Origin: Aralia elata
Taxonomy: Eukaryota; Streptophyta; Magnoliopsida; Apiales; Araliaceae
Direction of reading: 5' to 3'
NCBI GenBank assembly: GCA_034770075.1
Contig: CM068383.1
Coordinates: 39,823,222 to 39,887,221 of the forward strand
Length of the DNA: 64,000 bases
The notes beneath the pieces are model-generated. The model ran no database searches and was not told where the DNA came from. It saw nothing but the letters and a program-made list of their open reading frames with translations. The translations under genes were made by a program, and so were the position numbers. Below are positions 1-10,668 of the stretch, piece by piece. The first letter of the stretch is position 1; every line of letters starts with the position of its first letter.

Positions 1-1482
1 TCTATCACAAATTCTTTCTACATCTTGCTTCATGTGAGGCCAATAAAAATGTTCTTTTAAAACAGATAAGGTCTTTTCAACATCGAAGTGACCCATCAAA
101 CCGTCCCCATGTGATTCTCTAACCAACAACTCACGTAAAGAACATGCAGGTATACACAATCTATTTTCTCGAAACAAGAATCCATCAATTTTAAAGTATT
201 TACCTACAGCATTCTTTTCACAAGATTTGAACTCCTCACAAAAATCAGGGTCATCAACATATATTTCCTTAATTCTCTTAAATCCAAGAAATTTTGTATC
301 AAGAGTAGACAATAACACATACCTTTGAGATAATGCATTAGCAACGACATTCTCTTTACCTTGTTTATATCGAATGACATATGGAAATGTTTCGATAAAT
401 TCCAACCATCGCGCATGCCTCTTGTTCAATTTGTGTTGGCCTTTCAAGTACTTCAATGATTCATGATCTGTGTGTATCATGAACTCCTTAGGCCAAAGGT
501 AGTGTTGCCATGTCTCCAATGCTCGAACCAAAGTGTATAACTCCTTGTCGTAAGTAGGATAGTTCAAGGCTGCCCCGTTCAATTTTTTGCAAAAGTACGC
601 CACTGGCTTCCTTTCTTGCATCAACACAGCTCCAATTCCTAACCCTGAAGCATCATAAATTTCAAAAGTTTTAGTAAAATCAGGTAAAACAAGTAAAGGT
701 GCATTAGTCAATTTGTCTTTAATCAGCTGAAATGCCTTTTCTTGTTCATCACCCCACTTAAACCCCACACTCTTCTTGATCACTTCCGTTATCAGTGCTG
801 TGATGTCGCTGAAGTTCCTCACGAATCGACGGTAAAAACTTGCTAGCCCATGAAAACTATGCACTTGACTTACATTCGTAGGACTCGACCATTCTCGAAT
901 AGCACGTATTTTCTCCTCATCAACCTGTACTCCCTGCGTACTAACAACAAAACCAAGGAACACAACTCGATCCATACAAAATGTGCACTTTTCCATGTTA
1001 GCAAATAACTTTTCTTCTCTAAGCACATCTAAAACAGATTTTAAATGCAACGCATGCTCACCTATGTTTTTGCTATAGATTAGAATATCATCAAAATATA
1101 CCACAACAAATTTCCCAATGAATGATTGCAAAACATGATTCATTAAACGCATGAAAGTACTAGGAGCATTAGTTAAACCGAAAGGTAACACTAACCACTC
1201 ATACAAACCATACTTCGTTTTAAAAGCAGTTTTCCATTCATCACCTTCTTTCATTCTAATTTGATGATATCCACTTTTTAAGTCAATTTTTGAAAACACA
1301 CATGACCCATGTAATTCATCTAACATGTCATCTAATCGAGGATTGGGATGTCGATATTTAACCGTAATATTATTTACCGCACGACAATCGATGCACATCC
1401 GCCACCTTCCATCCTTCTTTGGCACTAAAATCACCGAAACCGCACATGGACTCATGCTCTCCCTCACGAACCCCTTCTCCAT
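1..1482 (-). CDS. Element A Pol: reverse transcriptase, RNase H and start of integrase (open frame, runs off the window)
   Basis: This frame is open for 494 codons from the ATG at 1480-1482 to base 1; the preceding in-frame stop is the TAG at 1510-1512. RT shows the LVPKKDGRWRMCIDCRA region, IDLKSGYHQI, LPFGLTNAPSTF and the catalytic YFDD at about 1090-1100. RNase H follows with DASG, the YDKELY helix and HTDHESLKYL. The integrase zinc-binding start (RESHGDGLMGHF, FYWPHMK) reaches the edge. Relative to element E there is one in-frame 3-base deletion before DASG. Upstream Gag and protease are broken, so expression as a normal polyprotein is unlikely, but this segment itself has no visible stop. 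Confidence 0.85.
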   Translation of the reverse strand, partial: MEKGFVRESMSPCAVSVILVPKKDGRWRMCIDCRAVNNITVKYRHPNPRLDDMLDELHGSCVFSKIDLKSGYHQIRMKEGDEWKTAFKTKYGLYEWLVLPFGLTNAPSTFMRLMNHVLQSFIGKFVVVYFDDILIYSKNIGEHALHLKSVLDVLREEKLFANMEKCTFCMDRVVFLGFVVSTQGVQVDEEKIRAIREWSSPTNVSQVHSFHGLASFYRRFVRNFSDITALITEVIKKSVGFKWGDEQEKAFQLIKDKLTNAPLLVLPDFTKTFEIYDASGLGIGAVLMQERKPVAYFCKKLNGAALNYPTYDKELYTLVRALETWQHYLWPKEFMIHTDHESLKYLKGQHKLNKRHARWLEFIETFPYVIRYKQGKENVVANALSQRYVLLSTLDTKFLGFKRIKEIYVDDPDFCEEFKSCEKNAVGKYFKIDGFLFRENRLCIPACSLRELLVRESHGDGLMGHFDVEKTLSVLKEHFYWPHMKQDVERICDR

Positions 1483-1512
1483 TAGTTCACCAACTTGTTT
1501 TTGCAACTCCTA

Positions 1513-2440
1513 CGTCTCCTCGGGATTGCTCCGATAAGTTGGATGGTTTGGAATGGTAGCACCGGGTCCGAAGTCAATTTAATGTTCAATTCCCCGAATT
1601 GGTGGTAATCCTTGTGGTAATTCCTCGTGAAATACGTTCGCATAATCCTGCAATAGGGATGAAATAACACTAGGCAAAATTGAATCGTTAGCGTTAGTAG
1701 TTAAAAATGCCTCCTTATACCGAAGTATAATCATCGGCACTTTAGAAACCAAAGCTCTCCTCACATCACTCCTTTTTGCATAGATATTTGTTTTTCTCTC
1801 AACATCCTTTCTTTTCTCTCTTTCTTGTTCTCTCTTGTTTTTCCCCTCTGAATTTTTTTTTCTTTGCTCTCTTTTTTTGGGACATCTCTTTGCAAATGAA
1901 TTTGATCCTCATGCACTTGTTGTGGTAACATAGGACACAAAGTAACTTTACTTTTATTATGTGCAAAGAAATATTCATTAGTAAAACCATCATGTTTAAC
2001 CTTTTTATCGAACTGCCATGGCCTACCAAGTAACAAGTGTCCCGCTTGCATAGGAACCATATCACACAATATCTCATCAACATATCGACCAATAGAAAAT
2101 GGAACCAACACCTGTTTGGTCACCTTTATATCAGCACTGTCATTAAGCCATTGTAAACGATACGGTCGTGGATGCTTGGATATAATCAGCCCCAATTTAT
2201 CCACCATGGTAGTACTTGCCACGTTAGTATAGCTCCCTCCATCTATCACAACACAACAAATCTTCCCGTTCACCATACAACGAGTATGAAACAGATTTTC
2301 CTGTTGCTCACTACTTTCTTCTTTCACCTGTGTACTAAGGGCTCTCCTTGTGACTAAAATCTCACCATGTATAGCAACCTCCCTATCATCTACCTCCTCT
2401 AATGGTGGCATAGAATCTGTGTGACTATCTTCTCCTCAAT
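1513..2440 (-). pseudogene. Element A protease and protease-RT linker, broken
   Basis: The aspartic protease core reads CCVVIDGGSYTNVAST, followed by the IGRYVDEILCDMVPM and LLLGRPW segments (about 1990-2290). A charged Lys/Glu-rich linker follows. Against element E, a one-base loss in the T run near 1850 shifts the linker frame. A CAA to TAA change near 1580 and a TAG at 1510-1512 stop it before RT. In this family protease is normally one frame with Gag and RT, so this copy cannot make a continuous polyprotein. Confidence 0.8.
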
Positions 2441-3297
2441 TTCCACCTCTCCATTGTCAAGTAACAACATAGTTCTTTGATTTGGACATTGATTTGAAAT
2501 ATGTCCCCTGCCTTAACATTTAAAACATACAATATCACGATTACGACTAAAAGAAGGTTTTTCAATTTTACCTTGTGTTCCACGATTAGTCATTTCTAGT
2601 TTAAACTCCACTTTCGGCTTGTTCATCGCTAGTCTCTCCTCTCGCCTTCTAACATTAGGTTTCCACGATGAAGTTGTAGTAGAAGTTGATCGTTTGCCAC
2701 CTCTCCTCTTAAGTTACTTCTCAATTTTGATAGCCATGTGCACCATATCTTCCAACTCCACATAATGTTGTTGTTCCACCAAATCTGCAATGTCCCAATT
2801 TAACCCCGCTGAGAATCGAGCCATTGTAGCCTCATTATCCTCAACAATGTTAGCCCTAGCCATCAACATTTCCATCTCCTTGAAGTAATCCTCTATACTT
2901 TTACTTCCTTGCTTCAAATTCTGCAAATTACGAAACAAATCCCGGTGATAATGGCTCGGCACAAACCGCTTTCTCATTGCTGCTTTCATTCCTCCCCAAG
3001 TCACAATAGGTCTTCTCCACACCTCCTTCGATTGGTCATCAATTGATCCCACCAAGTAACTGCATAATCTGAAAATTCGGTGGCAGCAAGCTTAATTTTC
3101 TTAAGCTCCGAGTAGTTATAACAATCAAATACCCACTCCATTTTTCGTTCCCATTCGTTGTAAGCCTCAGGATAACTCCTTCCTTGAAAAGCTGGAATTT
3201 TCATTCTAATGTTATCCAAGTTGTTATCCTCTCTATCTCGACCTCCTCTTTCTCTAGCACCCCCTTGTCTCCGATGTATGGAATCAACCTCACATTC
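2441..3297 (-). pseudogene. Element A Gag, C-terminal two thirds with zinc knuckle, broken
   Basis: Retrotransposon Gag is recognisable from KIPAFQGRSYPEAYNEWE, the TWWDQL block, MRKRFVPSHYHRDLF and EDYFKEMEMLMARANI. The CCHC knuckle region is near 2490-2530, but its CAA codon has become TAA. Other breaks against element E: loss of one T near 3010 (frameshift), CAA to TAA near 2712, and a frameshift near 2430. Gag would form the particle and bind RNA. The N-terminal part lies at 9604-9757, beyond the inserted element B. Confidence 0.8.
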
Positions 3298-3299
3298 TT

Positions 3300-3479
3300 T
3301 TTTTTTTGATAATGTGGAGTTTTCGGGTCGCAACCCGACTAATCTCCCCAGCTCGAGCCCAGGCGGTCTGCTTCCCAGCTTGTGCTTAAGGGGGGCCCGT
3401 GGCCACAGCGGAGCATTATTAGTGCCCCTCCAAATGTTTCTAGTGGGAGTCGATCCTGAGTCGTCCGGGTTTACGGTTC
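3300..3479 (-). mobile_element. SINE, family S1, copy in element A Gag (5' truncated)
   Basis: On the minus strand this carries a degenerate tRNA-like B box (AGGATCGACTCCC), a body of about 100 bp, the 3' hairpin TCGGGT-TGCG-ACCCGA and an A-rich tail, seen on the plus strand as the T run at 3298-3307. The same body is found at 15331, 30775 and 37016. A short repeat of ttctt flanks it, consistent with a target duplication too short to be decisive. The A-box part is missing. Confidence 0.7.
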
Positions 3480-3928
3480 GTTCTTCCTCCTCGTTAATTT
3501 CAACATCAAAGTTGATGAGATCCTGACCAGGCTCGCATCAAGCGTCATCAGCTCTGCTCAAGCTTCGAGAGTTCAACAAATGAATTCAAGTAATTGGGTT
3601 AGAATCTACTCAAGGATGCTTACATTGGAGCTCAATTCATATGAACATCGAGGAGAGGGTCATTCATGTGATTTGAGATTGCTAGATACGATCTATGTAG
3701 TGAGACCAAATCAATGCAAATCAGGCGTTCGAAATTATGTTCAGCATGTTCGTTGGTATCGTCTAATCATTAATGAAGATATGTGTCAATTAATGCAAGG
3801 ATTAGCGTTCTTACGACGTTATGGATGTCCAAGAAAGGTGAAGAGGTTATGTTATATCATGGGACAACACGAGGTTAGATTGCACGAAAAACAAAACTCA
3901 GAAGTTGGGATTCAGGGTTCTCGCCCCA

Positions 3929-4055
3929 GCGAGAATCGCAGGCTTATTTTTCTCGCCCCAGCGAGAACTCCTCTGGATATTTTCACCCCGGCCCAAACTG
4001 AAGCCGCCCCGGCCAAGACCTCTCTGCCCATTCTCGCCCCGGCGAGAACAACCAG
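3929..4055 (+). repeat. GC-rich palindrome array, type 1, in element B 5' LTR
   Basis: Units based on TTCTCGCC-CC-GGCGAGAA (8-bp arms, 2-base loop), perfect near 4036-4053 and imperfect elsewhere (for example ctcgccccagcgag). They sit in an otherwise AT-rich LTR. The same array occurs at 8806-8975, 13869-13960, 18720-18893, 60052-60213 and 60913-61081. Confidence 0.85.
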
Positions 4056-4266
4056 ATTTCATTGGCGCATTTTTCGAGGCACGCGGTTTTTGGCAGATTT
4101 CTTCTTTTATTTTAGGGATTTACATATCTTTTAGATTTCTATTGTAATTAGGATATTTATTAGATATGATTTGTTTTCCATATTAATTAGTTAGGTATAA
4201 TTTGATTTCCGATTGGATTTCTATTCCTTTTAGGATTTAGGGTTTTTTAGGGTTTTATTCTATTAG

Positions 4267-4275
4267 TATAAATAG
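4267..4275 (+). promoter_or_regulatory. TATA box of element B 5' LTR
   Basis: tataaatag in an AT-rich context, repeated at 9189-9197 in the 3' LTR. The distance to the LTR end (about 400 bp) suits a U3/R boundary shortly downstream. Inferred from motif and position only. Confidence 0.55.
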
Positions 4276-4678
4276 AATACATCGCATATGTAATAGAGAT
4301 ATACACTTTTTGATTAATGAAATTATTGTGAGATTCTTCTCATCTTTTGGTTCTTTAAGAATTCTTAGATTATTTTCTTAGTTTTCTTGAGATTCAATTA
4401 TCGACTTATCATTCAACAGATCATAGTTGTTTGTGGTGTCATTCTATCGAACCATCAATCGTCGATTATACCAAGGTTCCTGCTTCTTATAAGCACGGGG
4501 TTTAGGTGTCATTGGTGTCCATTCAACGCAAGCTTCCTAGCGCAAAGCAATTATACCAAGGTTCTCGTCTCAATATAGGCGAAGGGTTAAGGTGTTGTGA
4601 GCGTTCCACCTTCATAACTTGCTGGAAACGATCCGGGCGACGACCACCTCATACAAGCGTACCGTGGAGTCTATCATT

Positions 4679-4690
4679 TGGTATCTGAGC
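4679..4690 (+). other. Primer binding site of element B (initiator Met tRNA type)
   Basis: tggtatctgagc, two bases after the LTR end, differs at one position from the usual TGGTATCAGAGC. It would prime minus-strand DNA synthesis. Confidence 0.85.
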
Positions 4691-5213
4691 TGCATTTTCT
4701 AGCTAAGTATCTATCTTTATTGTTCTTTGAATTTGTGAGTCAAAAAAAAAATTTGCGAGTAAAAAAATAAAAGAGGGAAATTATTATTGCTGCAATTGCT
4801 TGGGTTTCATAAGTTCGTGATTATTGGGATCGTATTGAAGAAGTTATTATTTGATTCTATTGTTGGAATTTGTGAAATTTGAGGATATTGGGATTTCACT
4901 CAAGAGGATTTTATTGGTGATCATGAAATTTTGGTGGTTATCGTATGTCACACTTGTTATATTTTGTTTTGTGATAAGTTCTTGTTGGATTGATAGAAAA
5001 ACTGAGATATTTATTTGGTGAATTCAAAAAGAACCTATAAGAGGAAATTTGAGAGGTAAAAGGCAAGAGTGTGAGACCAATTGAGGTTAAAAGCCTAAAT
5101 TGTGTGATACACGAGCGTTTCATAATTGTGGGATACATTGTTTGAGCGAAACACATAAGGGAGTGTGTGAGGAAAAATTTTCTTTATCTACTAACCTTTA
5201 TTTTGCAGCGAAC
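4691..5213 (+). other. Leader of element B
   Basis: AT-rich untranslated leader between primer site and Gag. It matches in reverse the leaders of A (10186-10654), C (17721-18112) and E (35924-36359) only in parts. No convincing ORF or RNA gene. Confidence 0.6.
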
Positions 5214-5879
5214 ATGTATAATTATGGTTATGAAAATAATTATGAGTGGCAAAAGAGATCTTTTCAAGGTAGGCGCGATCCTGAAGCTTATTTAAGTTGG
5301 GAGGAAAGGAAGGAACGAGAGTTTTTCTATCATAATTATTCTGAGTACAAGAAGTTCAAACTTGCAGTTCAAGATTTTTCTGATTATGCAGCTACATGGT
5401 GAGCTGAATTTATGCGTAGCAGAAAAAGGTATGGAGAGCGTCCGATCGAGACGTGGGAAGAGTTGAAAACCTTGATGAGAAAGCGGTATGCTCCAGGACA
5501 ACCTAGTAGGAGGAATGAACATGCATCTCCGAAACATGTAAAGCAACCTTCAAGGCGTTCAACTTGTGATAATGAAAAGAAGGTTCGTAGGAATGAAGAT
5601 TTGCAGTGGAGAGAGCGAAGAGAAATTCCTAGGGTATATATTGAACCGGCATCATTTGGGAACATCATAAGAATGTTTAATGAGTTAAAGGATGAGCATT
5701 TGAAACCACAACGAGTCATTCCTAAGGCACAAAAAGAGCAAGATCAGGCGCAGGAGGAAAAAGATGTAAGAGAACATGCAGTCCAAGGAGAATTGTTGGC
5801 TTCTAGTGTGCAAGATGAAGTCCATGAAGATTTAGTGATTATACAAAAAGATTGTGGGCAAAAGCAAGAAAGTGAATGA
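5214..5879 (+). pseudogene. Element B Gag, one in-frame stop and a shortened C-terminus
   Basis: The ATG at 5214 opens MYNYGYENNYEWQ, then SFQGRRDPEAYLSWEER and DFSDYAATW. TGA at 5400-5402 replaces the second Trp of the WW pair seen in relatives (TGG to TGA). The same frame continues with YGERPIETWEELKTLMRKRY. After that, homology to the normal Gag stops: the zinc knuckle is absent and a charged Lys/Glu/Gln-rich stretch runs to the stop at 5877-5879. A readthrough product is conceivable but not shown. Fragment F has related sequence at 25430-25740. Confidence 0.8.
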
Positions 5880-6031
5880 CAAAAAGAAATTGAAAAAGAA
5901 ATTGAAAAAAAGATTGATTGTGAAAAAGAAAAGAGAATGAAAAGAAACGAGAGAATAAAAAGAATGAGAGTGAAAATAAACGAGAGAAAGAAACAGTAGA
6001 GAGTAAGAGTGAAAAAAGAGAGGAGAGTGAG

Positions 6032-8323
6032 TTGGAAAGTGAGTTGTATTTTGAAAAGCTAATGACTGTACATTCGTACAAGACGGCGCTTTTAAATACT
6101 AACAAGATTAACTCTTCTTTGTCTAGTTCTGTTTTATACCTTGTACAGGTTGTTGATGTCATACCCCAAGCTATCATTCCATATCAACCAGCTTGTAGTA
6201 TTCCCGAGGAGACGACGGAGTTACCAAGGCGGGTTGGAGAGTTGATGGAGTCCAACTTCATTAAAACGGGTATCGTGGGACAAAGCATTAGTGCGTGTGC
6301 TATTCAGGAGATCATAGTACCTAAGGAAGATAGAATGCCGAGCTTGTTCGTTGATTTTGAATTGGTAAACGAGTATCGATTTTATTTTCTTTGCTTAGAT
6401 AATATGTTTAATAAATTGCATAGTACTTATGTTTTATCTACATTGGGTGATGACCATGTGATGTTTATGCCTAATCAAATTAGCATGAGATATTGTGATA
6501 AATGGAAAGTTTTATTAACATGTGAATTGTATAGGTGGATAGTTATTTCGATTAGATTAACTAATGCATCTAATATGTTCATGAGTTATTTAAAACATGT
6601 TTTGCATGCTTCCATTGGTAAAGTTGTGTTTAGCTATTTTGATGGTAGAATCGTCTTTATCATAAACTATGGAGGATATTTGATATTTGTTGAGTTGGTT
6701 TATGAGCATGCGTTATATTCTCGTTGTCAATATTCCTACTATCATTTGGTAAATTCTCATTGTCAAAGTACATATCTTCGTAGAATTTATTCTAGTGATT
6801 ATTGTGGGTTTTCTCGTTTTCAACGTTTGTACTTGCATGAAACTCATTCTAGGGTTTTTCATTCACATGTTGCATTAGGTTTTGAAGTTAATCAATCTTT
6901 ACATGGCTTGTCGTTAATTGATAATGGTAGTGATCATGATTTTTCAGTAGAGAAATCTTCATTGCATGAGTTGCTAACATTTGGTAATGTCTTTCCATTA
7001 GAGTTGTTATAATTGCATGATTTTGAGAATGTTGTCTTGAATGGGAAAGAATTACTGTTATTTGGTATTGATTTGAAAAGTGATTATCATCCGATTGAGT
7101 TAAGATATGGTTTACATACATGTTTAGTTAAATCGTTGGGATTAACTAATGCATTAAATGTTTTCATGTTAAATCATGTGTTACATTCTTTCATGGGAAA
7201 ATTTGTTAATATCTGTGTTAATGATACTTCGACTTTTGTTGACACTTGGAAAAATTCTTTGGCATATGTTGAGTTTGATTGTGAGTATCATAAGTATGCT
7301 AGTGAGTTTTTATCTTGTGGTGTTGGATTTAAACTTTCAATTCCATTGATGTCGTTATTTGATTTTGCATTGGGTAATGTCAATGGGAAGAGAAAGGTTA
7401 ATTTTATTTTGCAGATTCGAGATGGATCCTTACTTATTAAGGAGAAAAGCATGGATCGTTGGGTAAATCCATTCGAACAATGCATGGAAAGTCTAAAGGG
7501 AAGTTATTTGGATTTTATTCTAGTAGACTTTGCATGTGATTTTGATTTATTTGATTTCTTTGTGATTAAACAAAAGGTACTTGTTGATTTGTTTGATTTT
7601 GTGTTTAATCTCGGAATTCAAGAGCACTTGCGAATGCAACGAGTTGAATTTCAAATTTTGGTATTTGACCCGGGTGCATTGGAATGGAAGTTAGTACAAA
7701 TGATCGAGATCATAAGGTTCACTTTTGATCCGGGAATTTGTCAATGGGTTTATCTACGAATGGTCAAGATCATCAGACTGGTTTTTGATCCGGGAATTCG
7801 TGGATGGGAGATTATGCTATATGAAGAGTTCTACATGCTGATATTTGATCCAGGAGGATATAGGACTTTTCATAGTTTTATTTGCTTTTATTTTACTATA
7901 TATGCATTTGATTTCTTAGGTAGAAACTTTGATTGTGTTTTTGTTTTAGTTGCTAATTTAGTTGGTTTTGTTTTAGTTAGCATTTTGGAAAAATTTGGTT
8001 TACGTGTGGAAAAACATCGTGTTGATGTGGACAAGTTCTTGAGTAAAAGAGATCGAAAGATTAAGTTTCGAAGTTGTGTTACGAGGAGCTTGCAGGGTGT
8101 TATGCTGATTCGATCACTGCTTGGAAAGAGATGTTTACAAGTTGTTCATGTCGATACGTCGGAGTTTCCAGATGTTGCTATGTTCTTTGCAGGAGTTGGA
8201 GTTTTAGATGATTATTTTCATTACTTTACTTGCATTGTTGATATTGCTTATATATTTTATTTGCAAGATGAGTTTTGGGATTATGATTTGTTTGATGCTA
8301 CTAACTTATTTTTTTTTATGTAG
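6032..8323 (+). pseudogene. Element B collapsed Pol: decayed RT, second RT-like segment, integrase-like end, in one nearly open frame
   Basis: The frame runs 764 codons with only one stop (TAA at 7010-7012). The first part aligns by eye to the protease-RT linker and RT: IIVPKEDRMPSL for ILVPKKDGRWRM, LDNMFNKLHS for LDNMLDELHG, LTNASNMFM for LTNAPSTFM, and YFDG in place of YFDD. After the stop a second RT-like stretch appears (GIDLKSDYHPI, GLTNALNVFMLNHVL). It runs into an integrase-like part (NVNGKRKVNFILQI for NMDGKKKAEFVKQI). About four repeats of an FDPG...W motif follow, resembling the integrase segment VFEAGDWVWLHM. Both RT catalytic aspartate motifs are lost. Openness despite lost function is unusual; a product is not demonstrated. 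Confidence 0.7.
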
Positions 8324-8390
8324 GATCAGATTTATGGGTAACTCCTTTTTCCAGAGGAGGGGATGTCAGTTTTGAGAGCAAATCCTTTTC

Positions 8391-8403
8391 AAGAGGAGGG
8401 GAA
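8391..8403 (+). other. Polypurine tract of element B
   Basis: aagaggaggggaa directly before the 3' LTR, the plus-strand primer. A near copy (ccagaggagggga) lies about 40 bp upstream at 8351-8363. Confidence 0.85.
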
Positions 8404-9598
8404 TGATGAGATCCTGACCAGGCTCGCATCAAGCGTCATCGGCTCTACTCAAGCTTCGAGGGTTCAACAAATAAATTCAAGTAATTGGGCTAAAATCTAC
8501 TCAAGGATGCTTACATTGGAGCTCAATTCATATGAACATCGAGGAGAGGGTCATTCATGTGATTTGAGATTGCTAGATAAGATCTATGTAGTGAGACCAA
8601 ATCAATGCAAGTCAGGCATTTGAAATAGTGTTCATCATGTTCGTTGCTATCGTCTAATCATTAATGAAGATATGTGTCAATTAATGCAAGGATTAACGTT
8701 CTTACGACGTTATGGATGTCCAAGAAAGGTGAAGATGTTATGTTATATCATGGGACAACACGAGGTTGGATTGGACGGAAAACAAAACTCAGAAGTTGGG
8801 ATTCAGAGTTCTCGCCCCAACGAGAATCGCAGGCTTATTTTTCTCGCCCCGTCGAGAACTCCTCTGGATATTTTCGTCCCGGCCCAAACTGAAGCCGCCC
8901 CGGCCAAGACCTCTCTGCCCATTCTCGCCCCGGCGAGGTTTCTAGTACAAGTTTCTCGCCCCGGTGAGAACAACCAGATTTTATTGGCGCGTTTTTCGAG
9001 GCACGCGGTTTTTAGCAGATTTCTTCTTTTATTTTAGGGATTTACATATCTTTTAGATTTCTATTATAATTAGGATATTTATTAGATATGATTTGTTTTC
9101 CATATTAATTAGTTAGGTAGAATTTGATTTCCGATTGGATTTCTATTCCTTTTAGGATTTAGGATTTTTTAGGGTTTTATTCTATTAGTATAAATAGAAT
9201 ACATGGCTTATGTAATAGAGATATACACTTTTTGATTAATGAAATTATTGTGAGATTCTTCTCATCTTTTGGTTCTTTAACAATTCTTAGATTATTTTAT
9301 TAGTTTTCTTGAGATTCAATTATCGACTTATCATTCAACAGATCATAGTTGTTTGTGGTGTCATTCTACCGAACCATTAATCGTCGATTGTACCAACGTT
9401 CCTGCTTCTTATATGCATGGGGTTTAGGTGTCGTTGGTGTCCATTCAACGTAAGCTTCCTAGCGCAAAGCAATTATACCAAGGTTCTTGTCTCAATATAG
9501 GCGAAGGGTTAAGGTGTTGTGAGCGTTCCACCTTCATAACTTATTGGAAACGATCCGGGCGACGACCACCTCACGCAAGCGTGTCGTGGAGTCTATCA
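8404..9598 (+). repeat. Element B 3' LTR
   Basis: 1195 bp, TG...CA. It keeps an additional 31-bp palindrome unit near 8938-8970 compared with the 5' LTR. TATA box at 9189-9197. Confidence 0.92.
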
Positions 9599-9603
9599 AA
9601 AGT

Positions 9604-9757
9604 AAGTCTCCTCTATTCTAATTTCCTTTTGCTTAGTCCTGCCCTTTGGTCTCCCACCAATAGGGTTTTGAGAGGGTTCTCCTCGGGTGTCACTTAATTG
9701 ATCAATGCATTCGTGTACTTGTTCCATTGTTATTCCCAATTGTCTAGAAAATTCTTT
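9604..9757 (-). pseudogene. Element A Gag N-terminal part, interrupted
   Basis: This continues element A beyond B. It matches element E at 35675-35830, including the Gag segment encoding QLSDTRGESSQNP. A LINE fragment cuts it at 9758. About 52 bp present in E are missing at that site. The Gag start codon is at 10205-10207 on the far side of the LINE. Confidence 0.75.
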
Positions 9758-10185
9758 CTTTTTTTTTGCTAAATTTGTTTGTATATTAAAAATGCAAAAA
9801 ACTAAGGATATTACAATGAAGATCAGAACATAGTCCTTTTCTCCCGAGAGGACTAAAACACCTAGAAGACTAGGAAACCAATACCTAACCTAAATAAATA
9901 TTCCTCACAACCCGAGGTTAGGCAAAGGAAAACAGCTAAATTAAAAGCACTATTTAATTAGATAATGATAATAAGCAGCAACAAAGTGGGATCACAAGTA
10001 GAGAATTCGTCATAACGTCCTGAAAAGGCTGATAGTCACGCCAAAGTAAGCTGTATGTGAGTCCCGCTTATAAAAGATCAGAACCAAGATTATCACCTCT
10101 GCCAGATTTCCATCCAAATCAGCCGAAGTAAAACCACCTAGCCAATAGCTAGGAACCCATTACCAAACCAATAAAAAATCATACA
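9758..10185 (-). mobile_element. LINE 3' fragment in element A Gag
   Basis: The plus strand starts with a T run and gctaaatttgtttgtat, the reverse complement of the LINE end ATACAAACAAATTTAGC-A(n). It continues with the family's 3' sequence (reverse complements of cctaacctcgggttg and gaggactatg), also seen at 24040-24190, 25849-26045, 26415-26606 and 55975-56150. It is 5' truncated, and no target duplication is visible. Confidence 0.8.
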
Positions 10186-10654
10186 ACTTATCCTTTGAAT
10201 GAGACATAATTTCTTGCACAATAAAGATTAGTAGAAAACAATTTCCTCACCACTCCCTTACGTGTTTCTCTCAAATTAAGGTACCGCTCGTGTTTGCACT
10301 CAATAGGCTTTTACCCTCAATTATAATCACATTTTTCCTTTTACCTCACAATATTCTCTCTAAACAGATTTTGTTTGAATTCACTAAATACTATCAAAGT
10401 TTCCAATTCAGTTCAATGAAATAACTTATCACAAACAATTACAATCAAATGAATCCCTCAAAATAAACAATTACAATAGGCGTGAACCTCCAAATACCAA
10501 CATCACGATTAAGGAATTGACATTGAATTTAAGAGCTAATCGCTGCTGGATATAGTGATAACAACAATTAGAAATAATGCAGAATTTTTGCCACTTTTTT
10601 TTTAGAGAATAACTCAGATCCAAAAATTAAGGATAGATTTTGCTAGAGAACTTA
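10186..10654 (-). other. Element A Gag start and leader
   Basis: Matches 35885-36359 of element E almost base for base. The Gag ATG lies at 10205-10207 (MSHSKDK). Upstream in sense is an AT-rich leader with no further gene. Confidence 0.75.
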
Positions 10655-10666
10655 GCTCTGATACTA
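10655..10666 (-). other. Primer binding site of element A
   Basis: Reverse complement TAGTATCAGAGC, one change from TGGTATCAGAGC, two bases from the LTR end at 10669. Confidence 0.85.
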
Positions 10667-10668
10667 AA

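Larger units (their letters stand above)
3513..4676 (+). repeat. Element B 5' LTR
   Basis: 1164 bp, TG...CA, nearly identical to 8404-9598. The TATA box is at 4267-4275. The U3 part has the integrase-tail homology lost and a palindrome array at 3929-4055. It is 31 bp shorter than the 3' LTR, and I see that difference as one missing palindrome unit near 4050. Confidence 0.92.
3513..9598 (+). mobile_element. Element B: complete non-autonomous family-1 Ty3/gypsy element inserted in element A
   Basis: The element is bounded by TGATGAG and TCTATCA, with the 5-bp target duplication aaagt at 3508-3512 and 9599-9603. It has two LTRs (1164 and 1195 bp), a Met-tRNA primer site, a polypurine tract, a Gag frame with one stop, and a long open frame that is a decayed, rearranged Pol. 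It lacks recognisable protease and has no active-site RT, so it must have moved in trans. It is the only family-1 copy here on the plus strand. Confidence 0.93.

Noticed and set aside
3580..4134. 184-codon plus-strand frame in the B LTR
   Set aside because: Lies in the LTR and is not kept as one frame in the other LTR (stops near 8620); no domain.
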